From: Karstenula rhodostoma CBS 690.94
Taxonomy: Eukaryota; Ascomycota; Dothideomycetes; Pleosporales; Didymosphaeriaceae
DNA: 64,000 nucleotides
Assembly (NCBI GenBank): GCA_010093485.1
Contig: MU001495.1
Location: 2,049,658 to 2,113,657 of the forward strand
Direction: 5' to 3'
This document shows, piece by piece, positions 1 through 11,463 of this stretch; the stretch's first letter is position 1, and each line of letters begins with the position of its first letter. The notes under the pieces were generated by a model. It ran no database searches. It was not told the DNA's origin and saw only the letters and a program-made list of their open reading frames with translations. Position numbers and translations under genes: made by a program.

Positions 1-126
1 ATGGATGATGTACCAGAGTACTTCCGTTTTGCTCTCCTGGACGGCAGTGCGCGCGGCGACTACACCAAGGCCGGAACGTGGCGCAGCGACGGAAGCTGGA
101 AGCAGATGGCGTCTGGGCCCTCGTAG
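1..126 (+). CDS. C-terminal end of a truncated gene (partial)
   Basis: Reading frame 1 is open from the first base of the window to a TAG at 124-126, giving a 41-residue tail ending in WKQMASGPS. It starts with an ATG by chance or as a true internal Met. Codons are GC-rich at third positions, as in the neighbouring genes, and the sequence after the stop loses that pattern. I read it as the last piece of a gene that begins left of the window. There is no recognisable domain in so short a piece, so no function is proposed. It could also be random. Confidence 0.35.
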   Translation: MDDVPEYFRFALLDGSARGDYTKAGTWRSDGSWKQMASGPS

Positions 127-2211
127 AGACCTTGTAGAAACGCGCAGTACATGTTTGCCTAACCGGCGTTCGGAATTGCACCGAGAGGTAGTCGTGGTGG
201 GTAAATGGGATTGCAAGACCACATTGCGATTTGGGAAGGGGCATGCATCTGGCTAGCGGTGCCTCTGGGTTTTGGACACTATCGGCGGCTTGGAACATTA
301 CCGCGGGCCTGGAGCTGGGAGGCGCCATTGCACCTTGAACCTGGGATACCCTCCTTCACTGCGCTCATCTGCCTAGACCCACAGATAGAAATTCACCTCG
401 CACTGCCCTGCACGCGGGACAGACGGCGGCAGAAGGGTTTCAGAAGTCGCCTTTCACGTGCACACGTGCGCTACGCAACAAGCTGTCTCCATGTTGATTG
501 CTCTCTCTCTCTCTCTCGCGCAGCATGAAACGGTGTCCCTATGGCGACAATCACCGGCTGGGTGCCTGACCACTCTCGTCCATGCATAGACAGGATCCTA
601 TCACCTCCAACGTCGCAGCGAAAAGTGACTGTGCGAACAGCGACATAGCCAGCTACTACCTTCACAATCCTACGCCGGTCCGGGACCGCGCCGCAAAAGC
701 TGGCCCGGTAGGTACCGGTGGGTGTGCACGGCGTGATGGCGGTAATAACGCTTGGGGGGTGGATGACATTGGCGCCGCCCGTAGCGCGAGGCCGGGGATT
801 TGCGGGTGTGGGTGTTCCAGACGCAACTGTGCCGCCGGACAGCAAAGGGCATCGTTGTGGAGTGCGAGTGGGAGTGGGAGTGGGAGTGGAAGGCTGAGCG
901 GCAAGCAAGCAAGCGAGGCGAGGCGGCAGTGTACTTTGCAGCTGTTCTGGCATGCTTTTGGGGGCAGCTTGCTTGGAGGGGGTGGGGCTGAGCAGGTACC
1001 GGCACTGCGCCCAGGCGAAAGAGGGACACGCTACGGACTTGGTAATCTCGCGCCGTGCTCCTTCGCTGGCTCATCACCGCACCGCAAGCAAGCCAGCTCC
1101 GGGAGACGCGTTTTCGCGCGGAATCCATCCGTGGAGCTTTCGTTCCTTTCATGTTTCGGTCAAACTTTCGCTCGTCAGGTACCGGATGGCTGCGATTGGT
1201 CGGCAGGAGACGAGCTGGACGCTGCACCATGGCAACGCATGCATGTCGGTGGGCAGCGTGGGAAATTGCGTCGTCTCTTCTCTTCTCAGGATGCCCTTTG
1301 GACCTCCTGAGCATCATGACGGAACCATGTGCGGTGCTTGGACTGGGCTGCGATCCGGATAACTGCCCGAGTCGGCGTCGCGGGCGTGGCTCACGCTGAT
1401 CAGAGGGCCTGCTGGATTGCGATGGTCCCATGTTAGTTTGGTATCTTCGCCTGCGTATGGAGATTACCATGTACCAAGCCGCCTGGGAAACAGCCTGCAA
1501 CACCCCTCAGGCGTGCGGTACAAGCCATGCGCGCCTGAGATGCAGATGGTGTTTGCCAGCGTGGCCAGAAACCTCGCGAAGCGGTGCAGCGCATGCATGG
1601 CGACGCTGCAAGGCTGCATGCGCGCATGGCTCTCCAGGCGATCCCTTACCTCACCCGGTTTCAGCAGCGGGAATCCCTGTGCTCGGCGCCCACATCCCAG
1701 CCCCCAGCCCAACACCGTTTCAATTTCTTTAAACAGACCATTCCTTCATCTCCCCTGGCCCCCCCGGCGAACACCATCGGACTTGGTATCGTGATATCTT
1801 GCCCTTCGTCCTCCGTCCGCTCCCTTTTCTACCTGCGCTCCCTCGCCCTTGCGGTGCCTGTCATTCTTTTGCTGCTTGCTGCTCGCTGCCTACGCAAATC
1901 TTCCATTCGCTACCCTGCGGTTCAGCTTGCTGCACGGCTATCCATTCTTTTCCACTGTACAAGTGTTGAACCAGTGCTTTTTGAGACGGAAGAGAATAGT
2001 CCTGGAGGCCGAATTTCGATCCCATCCATACCAATCTCACACCCTACGCCAAATCGCATCCATCGCGCATCGCTTTCGACATACCACTCACTCGTACATC
2101 GACTATCGCATCGCTCATTCAAGTGTCGGACGACACGCAGCACTACACCGATTTCGATTGTCGCCTCGCACTTGAACACCTCTCTACGAAGAACAAAACC
2201 CCAATTCCACC
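127..2211. other. Intergenic region and promoter of the DUF1996 gene
   Basis: I see no supportable gene here. Several overlapping frames are open on both strands because the DNA is GC-rich, but none shows a domain, a signal peptide or splice continuity. It holds a CT dinucleotide run at 501-517 and a short GGGAGT hexamer array at about 865-889. From about 1640 to 2210 the plus strand is pyrimidine-rich, typical of the promoter and 5' untranslated region of a highly expressed fungal gene, here the secreted protein starting at 2212. Confidence 0.6.
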
Positions 2212-4087
2212 ATGAAGTCCATCACTACGCTGTCGGCGGCTGCCGCCCTTCTCTCGGGAACTGCCGAGGCCTTCTGGCGCATGGAGTGCCACTCGCGCTC
2301 CGGTCTCGCGCGTATTGACCCTATCGTCACGCCGGGCAAGCTCTCCACCCACGCTCACGCCATCCACGGAGGAGGCAGTAAGTACATTCGTTTTATTTTT
2401 GTTTTCTAGCCAGACCCGCTGTCAAATTACGACGGGGAAGACTGCAGGAGACTGCGACGAACTCATTCAGGAGTTGACATTCCGGGACTGGGGTTGTTGT
2501 GGGATGAGGCGTTTGGGGGTTTCACAATGGAGAACCACAGTGCTGATCTTTGCCACAGACTTCGGTATGAGCGCGACCTACGACGATCTCAGGGCTTCGG
2601 AATGCACATCTTGCCGAGCCACCGACGACAAGTCGGCCTACTGGTAAGCAAATAATTTGATAGACGCCAGCAGAAACGTTATTAACTTGGTGTAGGACAC
2701 CAGCGTTGATGTTCCAGCATGAGAACGGCACCACCCAGGTCGTTCGACAGGTTGGCGGTATGCTTGCATACTACCTGCTCCTCGCGAACGAGGGAGAGAA
2801 GATCGAGACTTTCCCCAAGGATTTCCGCATGCTCGCCGGTGACATGAACCTGCGAAACTTCACCGGGCCAGTGCCGGACCCGGAGAAGTCGCTCTGGAGT
2901 GAATCCGACAAGAGCCAGCTCCTTCTCGGCCAGAAGGGCATTGGCATGAACTGCTTGAACTACGGCAAAGACCCTGAGCCGTCCATGTACCGCCATTTCT
3001 TGCCAGACAAGCAGTATCTCGACGACAACTGCATCGATGGTATCCGTGCGGAGCGTAAGTGATAGTCGTCACCTCCCGAGCGAGCAAGACTAACAAGATA
3101 CCAGTCTTCTTCCCTTCGTGCTGGAACGGCGAGAACGACTCCGACAACCACAGGTCCCACGTCGCCTACCCGGATCTCGTCAACGGCGGTGTGTGCCCTG
3201 AGGGCTTCGACAAGCGCATTCCCTCGCTTTTCTACGAGACCATCTGGCAGACGTACGAGTTCAAGGGCCTCCCCGGTACTTTCATGTTCGCCAATGGTGA
3301 TCCCACTGGCTACGGTTACCACGGTGACTTCCAGAACGGCTGGTCGGACGAGATCCTCGGCAGCGCCATCCAGCAGTGCACCAACCCGTCTGGACAACTT
3401 TCCGACTGCCCCGTCTTCGAGCTGCAGACTGAGGAGGAGGGCTCCAAGTGCCAGTTCAAGATGCCCGAGGAGCTCGATGCCGACAACTGCGAGGGTCCCG
3501 CCCCTGGCCTCTGCGGCAACGTGCCCGTCCAGTTTGGTCCCGAGTACGCCACTGGTCTCCTGAAGCCCGGAGAGACGGGCTCTGCCACCGCGGCGCCTAC
3601 CACCGTCGCCTCCTCGGACCTCCCCGCCGTGCCCACTCTCTCCTACACCACCGCGCAGAGCGCCGTCACCGACGAATTCGGCGGCGGCATCTCCGTCGCC
3701 CAGGACGGCCAGGAATCCCTCGGCGCCGACAGCCCCGAGCCCGCACCCGCCACTCCCACCCCCGAGGCCCCAGTCCCCGCCTCTTCAGCTGCTCAGGCTC
3801 CCGCCCCCGAGACCTCCGTCTCTGCCGAAGCCCCCGCGCCCACCTCGCCGCCCGCCGACGCCCCCGCCCCCGCCCCGCCCGCAGGTAACATCGTCTCGAC
3901 GTCCATCTACACCAGCGCCGGCACCGTCTACGAGGTCGCCATCCAGCAGGTCGAAGTCACCGTCACGGTGAGCGGCCCTGCCCCCGCCGAGAACACCCTC
4001 GCCGTCGAGCAGCCCTCGCCCGCCATCCTGCCCCGCGCCCAGCTGCACCGCAGGCACTCGCACCACATGCACAGGCGCCACTTGTAG
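2212..4087 (+). CDS. Secreted DUF1996 domain protein with Pro/Ala-rich C-terminus
   Basis: Predicted exons are 2212-2377, 2559-2643, 2696-3054 and 3105-4087, giving 530 residues. All junctions keep the frame: HAIHGGG joins NFGMS, then YW joins TPALMF, then RAE joins LFFPSCW. Residues 1-20 form a signal peptide ending near EAF. The FWRMECHSRSGLARIDPIV start, the HAH motif, TPALMFQH and FPSCWNG are hallmarks of DUF1996, which fills residues about 20-350. The rest is a low-complexity Pro/Ala/Thr linker and a basic His-rich tail (HSHHMHRRHL). DUF1996 proteins are secreted or wall-associated in fungi and their biochemical role is unknown. The first intron (181 nt) is long for this window. The His-rich tail could bind metal, which is speculation. 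Confidence 0.92.
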
Positions 4088-5192
4088 ACGACAACCCAAG
4101 TCGAGGCGCGAACATGGGCGTTGCATTGTGCGGGGTTGGTTTGTTTCTAGCATCCTATCATACCACCTCTCCCATCCGCTGCACTTCGGCTACGAAGTCA
4201 CGATGGCTTGTTTATAACTTGGATATACCGGTGCGTGCGCGCATACGGGGTGGGCATTCTTTCGGGACCGGATCGGCTTTGCTTTGGTATACCACATGAT
4301 TTTTCTTCACATCTACATTCTGTCTGGTTCATCGGGACGCGTGGACGGCTGTGCCTGAGACGTTTGTCTGGTTACTTTTTGTTTTGTTTGGGTTTATGAA
4401 GGGAAGGGAAGGGGCGAGAAAGAAAAGAGATGAGAATATATACACGCCCTCGCTTGCGGATGAAATGAAGATACCCTTTGATTGATAAGTCTGGTCTTCA
4501 TGGTACCTAACAGCGGTGAAGTGAACGTGCTACACTACGCTACGCTGCGATGCGATGCGATGGCTGCGCCACGAAGGTGTAAACGTGGGTGGCTGAGCGT
4601 GTCCACTCCCACTCCTCCCATCGCACCCGTCCGTCGCCAATCCCGAACGCAGCGCAGCGCAGCACGCAAACAAACAAACAAACAAACAACCAACCCGCGA
4701 AGGGCGTCCACATCACATCACATCACATGACCCCAGCATACCAGCTCTGACGCGCACCCCACTGCACTGTTGCCTGGCCTGGTCCCCGCTCACCTGCTAC
4801 CGGTGAGGCAACTCACCCCCGCCCGGCCACCACCTGCTCCCCCATTGGCTGCGCGCCGACACCCTCCCGCCCTTCAGCCATGCCCGTCCCGCAGGGCTGA
4901 ACGTTTTCCAGGCAGCAGGTGACGCGCGCAGCTTATCGGCGGCTGATTACGGAGACTGCGTGGACTGGGGGGAGCGTGCACGAAGGGCGGAAGGGTGCTG
5001 ACGATGGGACGGGACGGGGTGGTGGAGAGGGTGTATATAAGCGGAGGGTTTTCCTTTGGGGGTGGGATGGTAAGGCTGCGGTTCTTTTGAGAGGTGTGCG
5101 TGCTTGGTTTTTTTGCAAAAGGGTTTGTGATTAAGTTTTGGACGGCTGAGAGGAGTATTGCGAGAGCATACCCAGGATTCCAAGCGCTCATC
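4088..5192. other. Intergenic region with simple repeats
   Basis: No gene is supported. The first few hundred bases are the likely 3' untranslated region of the DUF1996 gene. It contains an AAAC array at about 4669-4689, a CACAT/CATCA array at about 4709-4728, and a TATA box near 5034 serving the downstream ATPase gene. Confidence 0.6.
5034..5040 (+). promoter_or_regulatory. TATA box of the first BCS1-like gene
   Basis: The sequence TATATAA lies in a GC-rich context about 150 bases upstream of the ATG at 5193. The position fits a fungal core promoter. No experimental support. Confidence 0.45.
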
Positions 5193-6920
5193 ATGGACTT
5201 TTCACGGCTGAACAGCCTCAAGTTCGACTTGGGGTCCGCAAACGCCACGCTACCCAGCCTCCCGTCGACGCTGCTCGATGCTCTCATTCCCGGGTACGGC
5301 ATATTCTCGCAGGTCGTTTTCCGCCTCCTCGGCTTCGACATCGGACTCCTCGTCTCGGGATGTCTCGTGGTGATCGGTCTCGCCAAGGGAGGGCAGTACC
5401 TGTACCACCGCGTGTATGCCATCTTTGCGAGCTACTTCATGTCATCGGTACAGATCGAGGACGAAGACCAGCTCTTCCGGCAGGTCGTGGAGTGGATCGC
5501 GGAGCAGAACATGACACGGGTATCCCGCGACCTGATGGCCGTGACCAAGTGGGTCAGCGCGTACGAGGACAGCGACGAAGAGCAGAACGCCAAAGACGAG
5601 GACGTGCTCGACGAATCGGGCATCTTCAACTACGAGAAGTGGGCGAGCAACATCCCGCCGCGGTACGAGCCCAACTTTGGAAGCGACCGGTTCTGGCACG
5701 CAGGCCGCATGTTTGCCTTCTCGCGCACCAAAAAGGAGAAACCCAAGAGTATCTGGAATAGCTCCGACACGCAGTTTCTGGTGATCCAGTGCGTGGGACG
5801 CAGCACGGAGCCGATCAAGGAGCTGCTGAATCACATCAAGAGGTGGACGCTCACCAAGGAGCACAAGATGACGAGCGTGTACCGGCCAGCGCCGAAGGAG
5901 GAGCGGCGAGACTGCGCGTGGGACAGACAATCATGCCGGCCCTCGCGGCCCATGAGCACCGTCTCGCTGGACCAAGAACAAAAAGCCAAAATCGTCATGG
6001 ACATCAACGAGTACCTCCACCCAGCCAGCGCCCGCTGGTACGCCGCCCGCGGCATCCCCTACCGCAGAGGCTACCTCTTCCACGGCCCGCCCGGCACCGG
6101 CAAAACCTCCCTCTCCTTCGCCCTCGCCGGCATCTTCGGCCTCGACATCTACTGCATCTCCCTCATGGAAATCGGCCTCACCGAATCCGACCTAAACAAG
6201 CTCTTCACAACCCTCCCACGCCGCTGCATCGTCCTCCTCGAAGACATCGACTCCGCGGGTCTCCGCCGCACCGACGACGACACCTCCGACGCCAGCAGCG
6301 ACGCCACGCCCTCGGAGGACGGCGTCAAAGTCGAGTCGCTACCCAAGCTGCCCGGCGCCGCGCCCCCAGTCATCAAGTCGCTCATCTCGCTGTCCGGCTT
6401 GCTCAATACCATCGACGGCGCTGCCTCCCACGAGGGCCGCGTCCTCATCATGACTACGAACCACCCCGACAAACTCGACCCCGCGCTTATCCGCCCCGGT
6501 CGTGTGGACCTCCAGGTCATCTTCACACTCGCTACCCGCGCGCAGTCCCGCGATATCTTCATGCGCATGTACAGCACCACCTCTTCCTCCCCCCAGACCC
6601 AGATCCCAGCGACTAAGCCCCCCCGCCCCACCACCCCCAACCCTCAGCAGCCCGCCCTCTCCAGCACGCGCGAAGACGACGAGTTCCTCGCGCTCCTAGC
6701 GCGCGAGCCTGAGCTTGACGTCGTGGAGCGAGTGGAGCTGGGGGGTATGGCGGAGGAGTTTGCGCAAGCCCTTCCCGAGGGGAGGTTTAGTCCGGCGGAG
6801 ATCCAGGGGTTTTTGTTGACGAGGAAGAAGGAGCCCCGGCGGGCGTTGGGGGAGGTCGGGGCGTGGAGAGATGGGGTGTTGGGGGACAGAGGCAGGGGGA
6901 GGGGGAAGAGGGGGGTGTAG
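5193..6920 (+). CDS. BCS1-like AAA ATPase
   Basis: Single exon, 575 residues from the ATG at 5193; a longer frame from 5094 starts inside a likely untranslated leader. After an N-terminal hydrophobic stretch (residues about 40-75) comes the BCS1 N-terminal region, starting SSVQIEDEDQLF and ending at the linker before the ATPase core. The AAA core has a Walker A GPPGTGKT (Lys about 304), Walker B IVLLEDID, and sensor/second-region motifs MTTNHPDKLDPALIRPGR. BCS1 itself translocates the Rieske protein in the mitochondrial inner membrane. Filamentous ascomycetes have many paralogues of unknown substrate, and this divergent copy with long Ser/Asp- and Pro-rich inserts inside the ATPase domain is probably one of those. 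A second paralogue lies at 43896-45656. Confidence 0.9.
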   Translation: MDFSRLNSLKFDLGSANATLPSLPSTLLDALIPGYGIFSQVVFRLLGFDIGLLVSGCLVVIGLAKGGQYLYHRVYAIFASYFMSSVQIEDEDQLFRQVVEWIAEQNMTRVSRDLMAVTKWVSAYEDSDEEQNAKDEDVLDESGIFNYEKWASNIPPRYEPNFGSDRFWHAGRMFAFSRTKKEKPKSIWNSSDTQFLVIQCVGRSTEPIKELLNHIKRWTLTKEHKMTSVYRPAPKEERRDCAWDRQSCRPSRPMSTVSLDQEQKAKIVMDINEYLHPASARWYAARGIPYRRGYLFHGPPGTGKTSLSFALAGIFGLDIYCISLMEIGLTESDLNKLFTTLPRRCIVLLEDIDSAGLRRTDDDTSDASSDATPSEDGVKVESLPKLPGAAPPVIKSLISLSGLLNTIDGAASHEGRVLIMTTNHPDKLDPALIRPGRVDLQVIFTLATRAQSRDIFMRMYSTTSSSPQTQIPATKPPRPTTPNPQQPALSSTREDDEFLALLAREPELDVVERVELGGMAEEFAQALPEGRFSPAEIQGFLLTRKKEPRRALGEVGAWRDGVLGDRGRGRGKRGV

Positions 6921-7756
6921 ACCTTTTCCCGGTTTTGGGCTTTGGGATTCGTTAAGTAAATGTAGATTTGGTTTTACAGATGGAGGAGGGGTTTTGGTTG
7001 AGCGTTTGGGATGGGGTAGATGTGAGGGTTTGTTTCCCGGGGATGGTGGGGTTTGGTAGTTATACTTTACTGGTCATGAGCAGGTATGTAGGTGCTTGTG
7101 AATGCCTTTACTGGGTATGTACTGGGGCTTTCTGGAGGCGTGGGTAGAACTACCTTTTAACAAGGCACTTGCTGCTAGAGCTGAACTAGCCTAACCTCGC
7201 ACCTTGAGAGTGTAGTTCTTGAATCACCGCGCTTTCCATCGATTAAACGCGGCTCTTATGTTGGATCGGAAGTCTCTCGTTATATGTTGTATGTGACCAC
7301 TATGAGGCCGGGTAGGTCAATAGCGTAGCGGAAAATAAGGCGTTGTGCTTTGCCAATGCACGAAGGGACCGAAAAAGCGACACTCTTTTCCATGTTGTTC
7401 GGAGCGTGATAGAAGAGGCTGGTATGCTGGATAAACAAGCGATTTGTATAGCTTGTCTTCAGCTAGCGCTCGTATCGCGGCTGGGGCTCGTATCTGGGCT
7501 TTCCTCTTCAGCTACCCTACTACTACTATATACCAGACACCGACCCGTCGCGCAGTCAAAGCTACCCACTCCTCCAGCACTTCAACGTGCATGACCTACT
7601 CCGATATACTGTCTTTCGGCCTACACGTTGAGAGATAGCTACCGCCGCTTCTCGTGAAACATGGTCCAGGCATCGCCAGACCCTCATGGGGTGGACTACC
7701 AGTGGACGCATCCGGTATGCAAAGTCCATGTCAAGATGAAGCGCTTGTGTTAAGTG
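6921..7756. other. Intergenic region between the ATPase and the HET gene
   Basis: No convincing gene. Short open frames at 7343-7638 have no domain or splice support. A possible extra 5' exon for the HET gene beginning at the ATG near 7661 was tested, but it does not join in phase. Confidence 0.55.
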
Positions 7757-9583
7757 ATGCAGAATTCATTTTATAGCTATCAACATCTGGAAACACCATC
7801 CAGCTTTCGACTGTTGGAGATCAAACGTTGTTCTGATGGTAGTAACACCCCGTGCAACTACTCGTTGATCGAGACTACATTCGATCAAGCGCCCCAATAT
7901 GAGGCTCTCTCCTACGTATGGGGTACAACCGATCGGAGCGAGACGGTGGCGCTCGAGGACGGGAAGCTTCTTCGCATCACGAGGCTGTTGAAAGAAGCTC
8001 TTGCTTTCGTGGAGAGTCAGTGCGCAACTGGATATCTGTGGATCGACCAGATCTGCATCGATCAAGACGACCGCAGCGAGCGGGGCCATCAGGTTAAGCT
8101 CATGGGCCAGATATACACTTCGTGCGCTCGGGTGCTTGTGTGGCTTGGTCGGATGCGCACGCCTGGCGTTGAAGGGTTGTCTGCAGAGGATATCGGGAGG
8201 GGCCAGGTACCGAAAGACACAATCGTCCCGAAGATGTCACCCATGAGGCATCTGTTGCACGGATTGCGCAAGGCAGCTGGATCGGGCGGTTCCCCCACGG
8301 GAAGCTTCTGGGAGGAACTGCTGCAGCTACCGTGGTTCCAGAGGGCATGGGTCTTCCAGGAAGTCGTGCTGCCCCCGTCCGCGATGTTCATCCTGGCCAC
8401 GACGTCGACGCTCCCGGATCAAGCGCGCACCATCTCCCTCTCGGAGCTTCACACCAAGGTCAAAGACATAGCCGGCGCCGACGCCGCGGCAGTCGACAAC
8501 ATACGCATCATGTATCTCCGCTACAGCGAACACCGCAGCAACACCGCCCACCCCCGCTCGCCCATCGAGCAAACACTCTCGCACCTGGCACCCCGCGCGA
8601 AAACATCAGAGCCCCTCGACCGCCTATACGCCTTCTTCGGACTCAACCCCGACCCCCGCATCAATCTAACCCCATCGTATGATTCGTCGCTCGAGGCAGC
8701 CATGATGGATACCGCCACCGCGATAGTAGAAGGAACCCACAGCCTGGACCTCTTCGACGTCATCCCCAGGGCCAAAGCCAAAGCGACTACAAAGCGCAAA
8801 GTCGCCCTCCCGACCTGGACGCCGGATTTCAGCACAGAGCGCCTCGTCGTGCCGTTCGCGCCGTCTCAAACCGCCTTTCGCGAACGTGCCGCCGCCGCGC
8901 CGGGGTTGTATCCCGTCTTCATACCCACCCACATCACGTACTACCGGACCACGCACCGGGGGTCGATATACTGCGCGGGCGAGGAGAAGCGCACGATACA
9001 GGCGCACGGGTACGTGCTCGACCAACTCGACACCGAGGTAGGCTCGTTTTCGTGTCGAACGGGTGCCGAGACGCAGCTCGATGCGCTGTTGGAGCGGAGC
9101 ATCGAGGCGTGGGGCAAGATCAAGAAGGACGTAGAGCGTGAGCTGGCTTCGGCGTCAGGACGCACGCGTAAAGGTGCTGGGCTTGGGGACTCTACCGTTG
9201 ATCTTGGGTTTGCTAGTAGACCTACTGGAGAAAAACTGCGCCGGGCGCTCGTGGCGGAAGGGTGTTGCGCACGGAGCTACGACTATCTGCCGTCTTGCCC
9301 GTCTGGTGGTGCGGACGGTGTGGCAGCGACTATGATGCTGGTCATGCGTGGCCGCACGCTGTGGATGACGCGGTCTGGGCGGTTCGCGCTGGGGAGTTAT
9401 CTGCGGTGTGGAGATTACATATGCGTTGCGTATGGGTGCTCGAATCCGATAGCGCTTAGGGGCGAGAAGGCGATGAGGGCTTTGGGCACGTGTTTTCTGG
9501 AGGGGTGGATGGATCCGTGGGGTAGTGGGTGTATCGAGAGGGTAGAAGAGGGAGCTGCTCCTACTATGTTTCATATAGTATGA
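7757..9583 (+). CDS. Heterokaryon incompatibility (HET) domain protein
   Basis: Single exon of 608 residues from the ATG at 7757; the frame also has a GTG at 7754. The HET domain is clear: YSYQHL..PSSFRLLEI at the start, YEALSYVWG at residues about 48-56, LWIDQICIDQ near 97-106, then QVKLMGQIY and VLVWLG. The C-terminal two thirds has an alpha-helical region and a Cys-containing block (GDYICVAYGCSNP) common at the end of HET proteins. HET domains trigger cell death when non-self partners meet in hyphal fusion, but most genomic copies have no known partner. The length is normal for a one-domain HET protein and no disruption is visible. Confidence 0.93.
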   Translation: MQNSFYSYQHLETPSSFRLLEIKRCSDGSNTPCNYSLIETTFDQAPQYEALSYVWGTTDRSETVALEDGKLLRITRLLKEALAFVESQCATGYLWIDQICIDQDDRSERGHQVKLMGQIYTSCARVLVWLGRMRTPGVEGLSAEDIGRGQVPKDTIVPKMSPMRHLLHGLRKAAGSGGSPTGSFWEELLQLPWFQRAWVFQEVVLPPSAMFILATTSTLPDQARTISLSELHTKVKDIAGADAAAVDNIRIMYLRYSEHRSNTAHPRSPIEQTLSHLAPRAKTSEPLDRLYAFFGLNPDPRINLTPSYDSSLEAAMMDTATAIVEGTHSLDLFDVIPRAKAKATTKRKVALPTWTPDFSTERLVVPFAPSQTAFRERAAAAPGLYPVFIPTHITYYRTTHRGSIYCAGEEKRTIQAHGYVLDQLDTEVGSFSCRTGAETQLDALLERSIEAWGKIKKDVERELASASGRTRKGAGLGDSTVDLGFASRPTGEKLRRALVAEGCCARSYDYLPSCPSGGADGVAATMMLVMRGRTLWMTRSGRFALGSYLRCGDYICVAYGCSNPIALRGEKAMRALGTCFLEGWMDPWGSGCIERVEEGAAPTMFHIV

Positions 9584-11463
9584 CTGGTTGTCTGGTAATT
9601 GATAGGGTATACCCTCATTGCGCTGCCTGATAAGATATGCGAGGAGCGAAATGGAGCTTGATGTTCCGAGGTAACGCTCTGGGGCATTCTCACAGACCAA
9701 ATTCACTTTCTTGTGAATTGATTGAGCACTTACAGGTGACATATTTAGAACAGCTGAAGCGTATCGTGTGGACCAGAAACTGATGATAGTCAGCACTATG
9801 TTTCTTTGCGAGTAAGGTTTATTGGAACCAGCTGCTACGCCTTTCAACTGTGCCACATGGCTCACGGTCGCTGAAGCGTATCAGAAGTCTGGGGCTGGGT
9901 AACCCGGGGAGCCGGCTCTGTAGTTGTTGAAGAGTACTCCTTTCAACTGTGCCACAGGACTCACTGTCGTTGGAGAGTATCAGGAGTCTGTTGGGCTGGG
10001 TAACCCGGGAAGCCGGCTCTGTAGTTGTTGAAGAGTAAACATCCGAGCCTCTGAATGTACCAATGTCAGGTGTTGAGCAATCCCTGTCACATTGCATTGT
10101 TGGTCCTTTGGAACGGCCCCTGGAAATATGTCCGAAGCGTATCCGCGCACCTGCAGACGTGTTTCAGAGAGAGCGCCTGAAAGTCCGTCGCTTTGACCCA
10201 TTCCCTTGCAAATCAGGCAGACAGGTAGGTAGGTAGGCGAAGAACATCAAACAAGGGTTTTTCGCCTGCTTACACCCCCTACATATCGAAAATCTAAATA
10301 CGGAGCAAGTATATTGATACAACAAAAACATAATCAATGTGTCTGAGGGTGGATCACTGCGGCGGCGTCGAAATAAGCTCGATCGGGGAGGAGAGCAAGG
10401 GGCCACGTTACGTCACCAGCAGAGTGGAGTGGGCCACCGCTTTACGGACTTCAAAACTCCAGCGCTTGCCAACGCGTCCTGTAGGCCGTTTACAGCGAAG
10501 CGGTGCAAGCCCGAGCCGCAAGTCCGCATTCATTGCGAGGTGAGGCGGTGCAGGCGTAAAGCACGTGCAGCATTGAGATGGATGCTGAGCGGCGTGGATG
10601 AACCTCGTATTCAGGCAGCGAACTCTTGGCGCGCACCTCCCTTTCCACCGCATCCAAAACACCCATCGAGCAGCCTACCGTTCCAGCTACAGCGCAGCGT
10701 ATACCGCAAGATGGAATTGTACACTCACACAGACATGGTAAAGAGACGGAGATATTAAATGGAGCTTCGGACACAGGCGAAGGAGGGAAGCGCACGGCAC
10801 AGTTTCCGCACCACATTCAGCCGCCGCGCAGGGGTGCGACCGCCATGGCTGCACGCATATACTCTAGCCGCTCCACAGAGGGCTGACACCCCATCTCTTT
10901 TCGTCCATCATCTTCATTTACCGGCGAATCAGAGTTGCGGCGTGGGCACAGAGCGCCGGCACCACGGCTAGTTTCGAAACAGGGCTGGCCGAGCGAGAGG
11001 CGCATGCTCGGTGGGAGAGATGCGCAACAATAAGATGGAGGCGATCCCCCAGATGGGATGCCCACCGCCTGTTAACACGGTCGTTTGTGTAAAGGGCCAT
11101 CCATTCGCTCGTTTTGGCTAATTGTTTGTTGCGTGTCGAGGAAGAATTGTTTCGACAGCGAGCGGGTACTTGCATACGGGCTTGGACTCGCCGGACTTTC
11201 GGATTGTTTTGGAGACCTGGTTTCGCAAGAAAGAGTGTTTTGCCGTCTCGAAGAGCTTGGGATTGCAAGAATACCGTAGTTGGCACCGCGCTCGTCCGAT
11301 TTTCTTTCGTCGCTTCGAATCCCGCTATATTCCGCCTTGCAGCTTTTCTCGCTATCGAAGCTCCGGCGCGTATTCTCGCATTTGGGAAGACGTTTCGTTA
11401 ATTTCGGGCTCCATCGAAACCCCTCCTCGGGCCCTTGAGTCTTTACGGCTATAATATCTTATC
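9584..11463. other. Intergenic region upstream of the S41 peptidase gene
   Basis: No gene with domain or splice support. It contains the 99-bp tandem duplication listed separately. An A+T-richer leader with TATAATAT at about 11449 sits directly before the S41 peptidase ATG. Open frames on both strands at 10160-11450 have no recognisable content. Confidence 0.55.
9841..10037 (+). repeat. Two-copy tandem repeat, period about 99 bp
   Basis: Copy 1 at 9841-9936 and copy 2 at 9940-10037 both begin CTTTCAACTGTGCCACA and end GTAGTTGTTGAAGAGTA, with roughly 85 percent identity between. They are in direct orientation downstream of the HET gene. It is either a local duplication or two copies of a short dispersed element. 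Confidence 0.85.

Noticed and set aside
670..1503. Long minus-strand open frame of 277 codons
   Set aside because: The His/Ser run comes from the GGGAGT array, there is no domain, and overlapping frames are equally open because of GC bias.
1584..2318. Plus-strand open frame of 244 codons overlapping the DUF1996 start
   Set aside because: It overlaps the well-supported start at 2212 in another frame and covers a pyrimidine-rich leader.
11280..11335. tRNA-like T-arm sequence (CTTCGAATCCCGC)
   Set aside because: No acceptor stem, D-arm or anticodon arm can be folded around it; I found no tRNA in the window.
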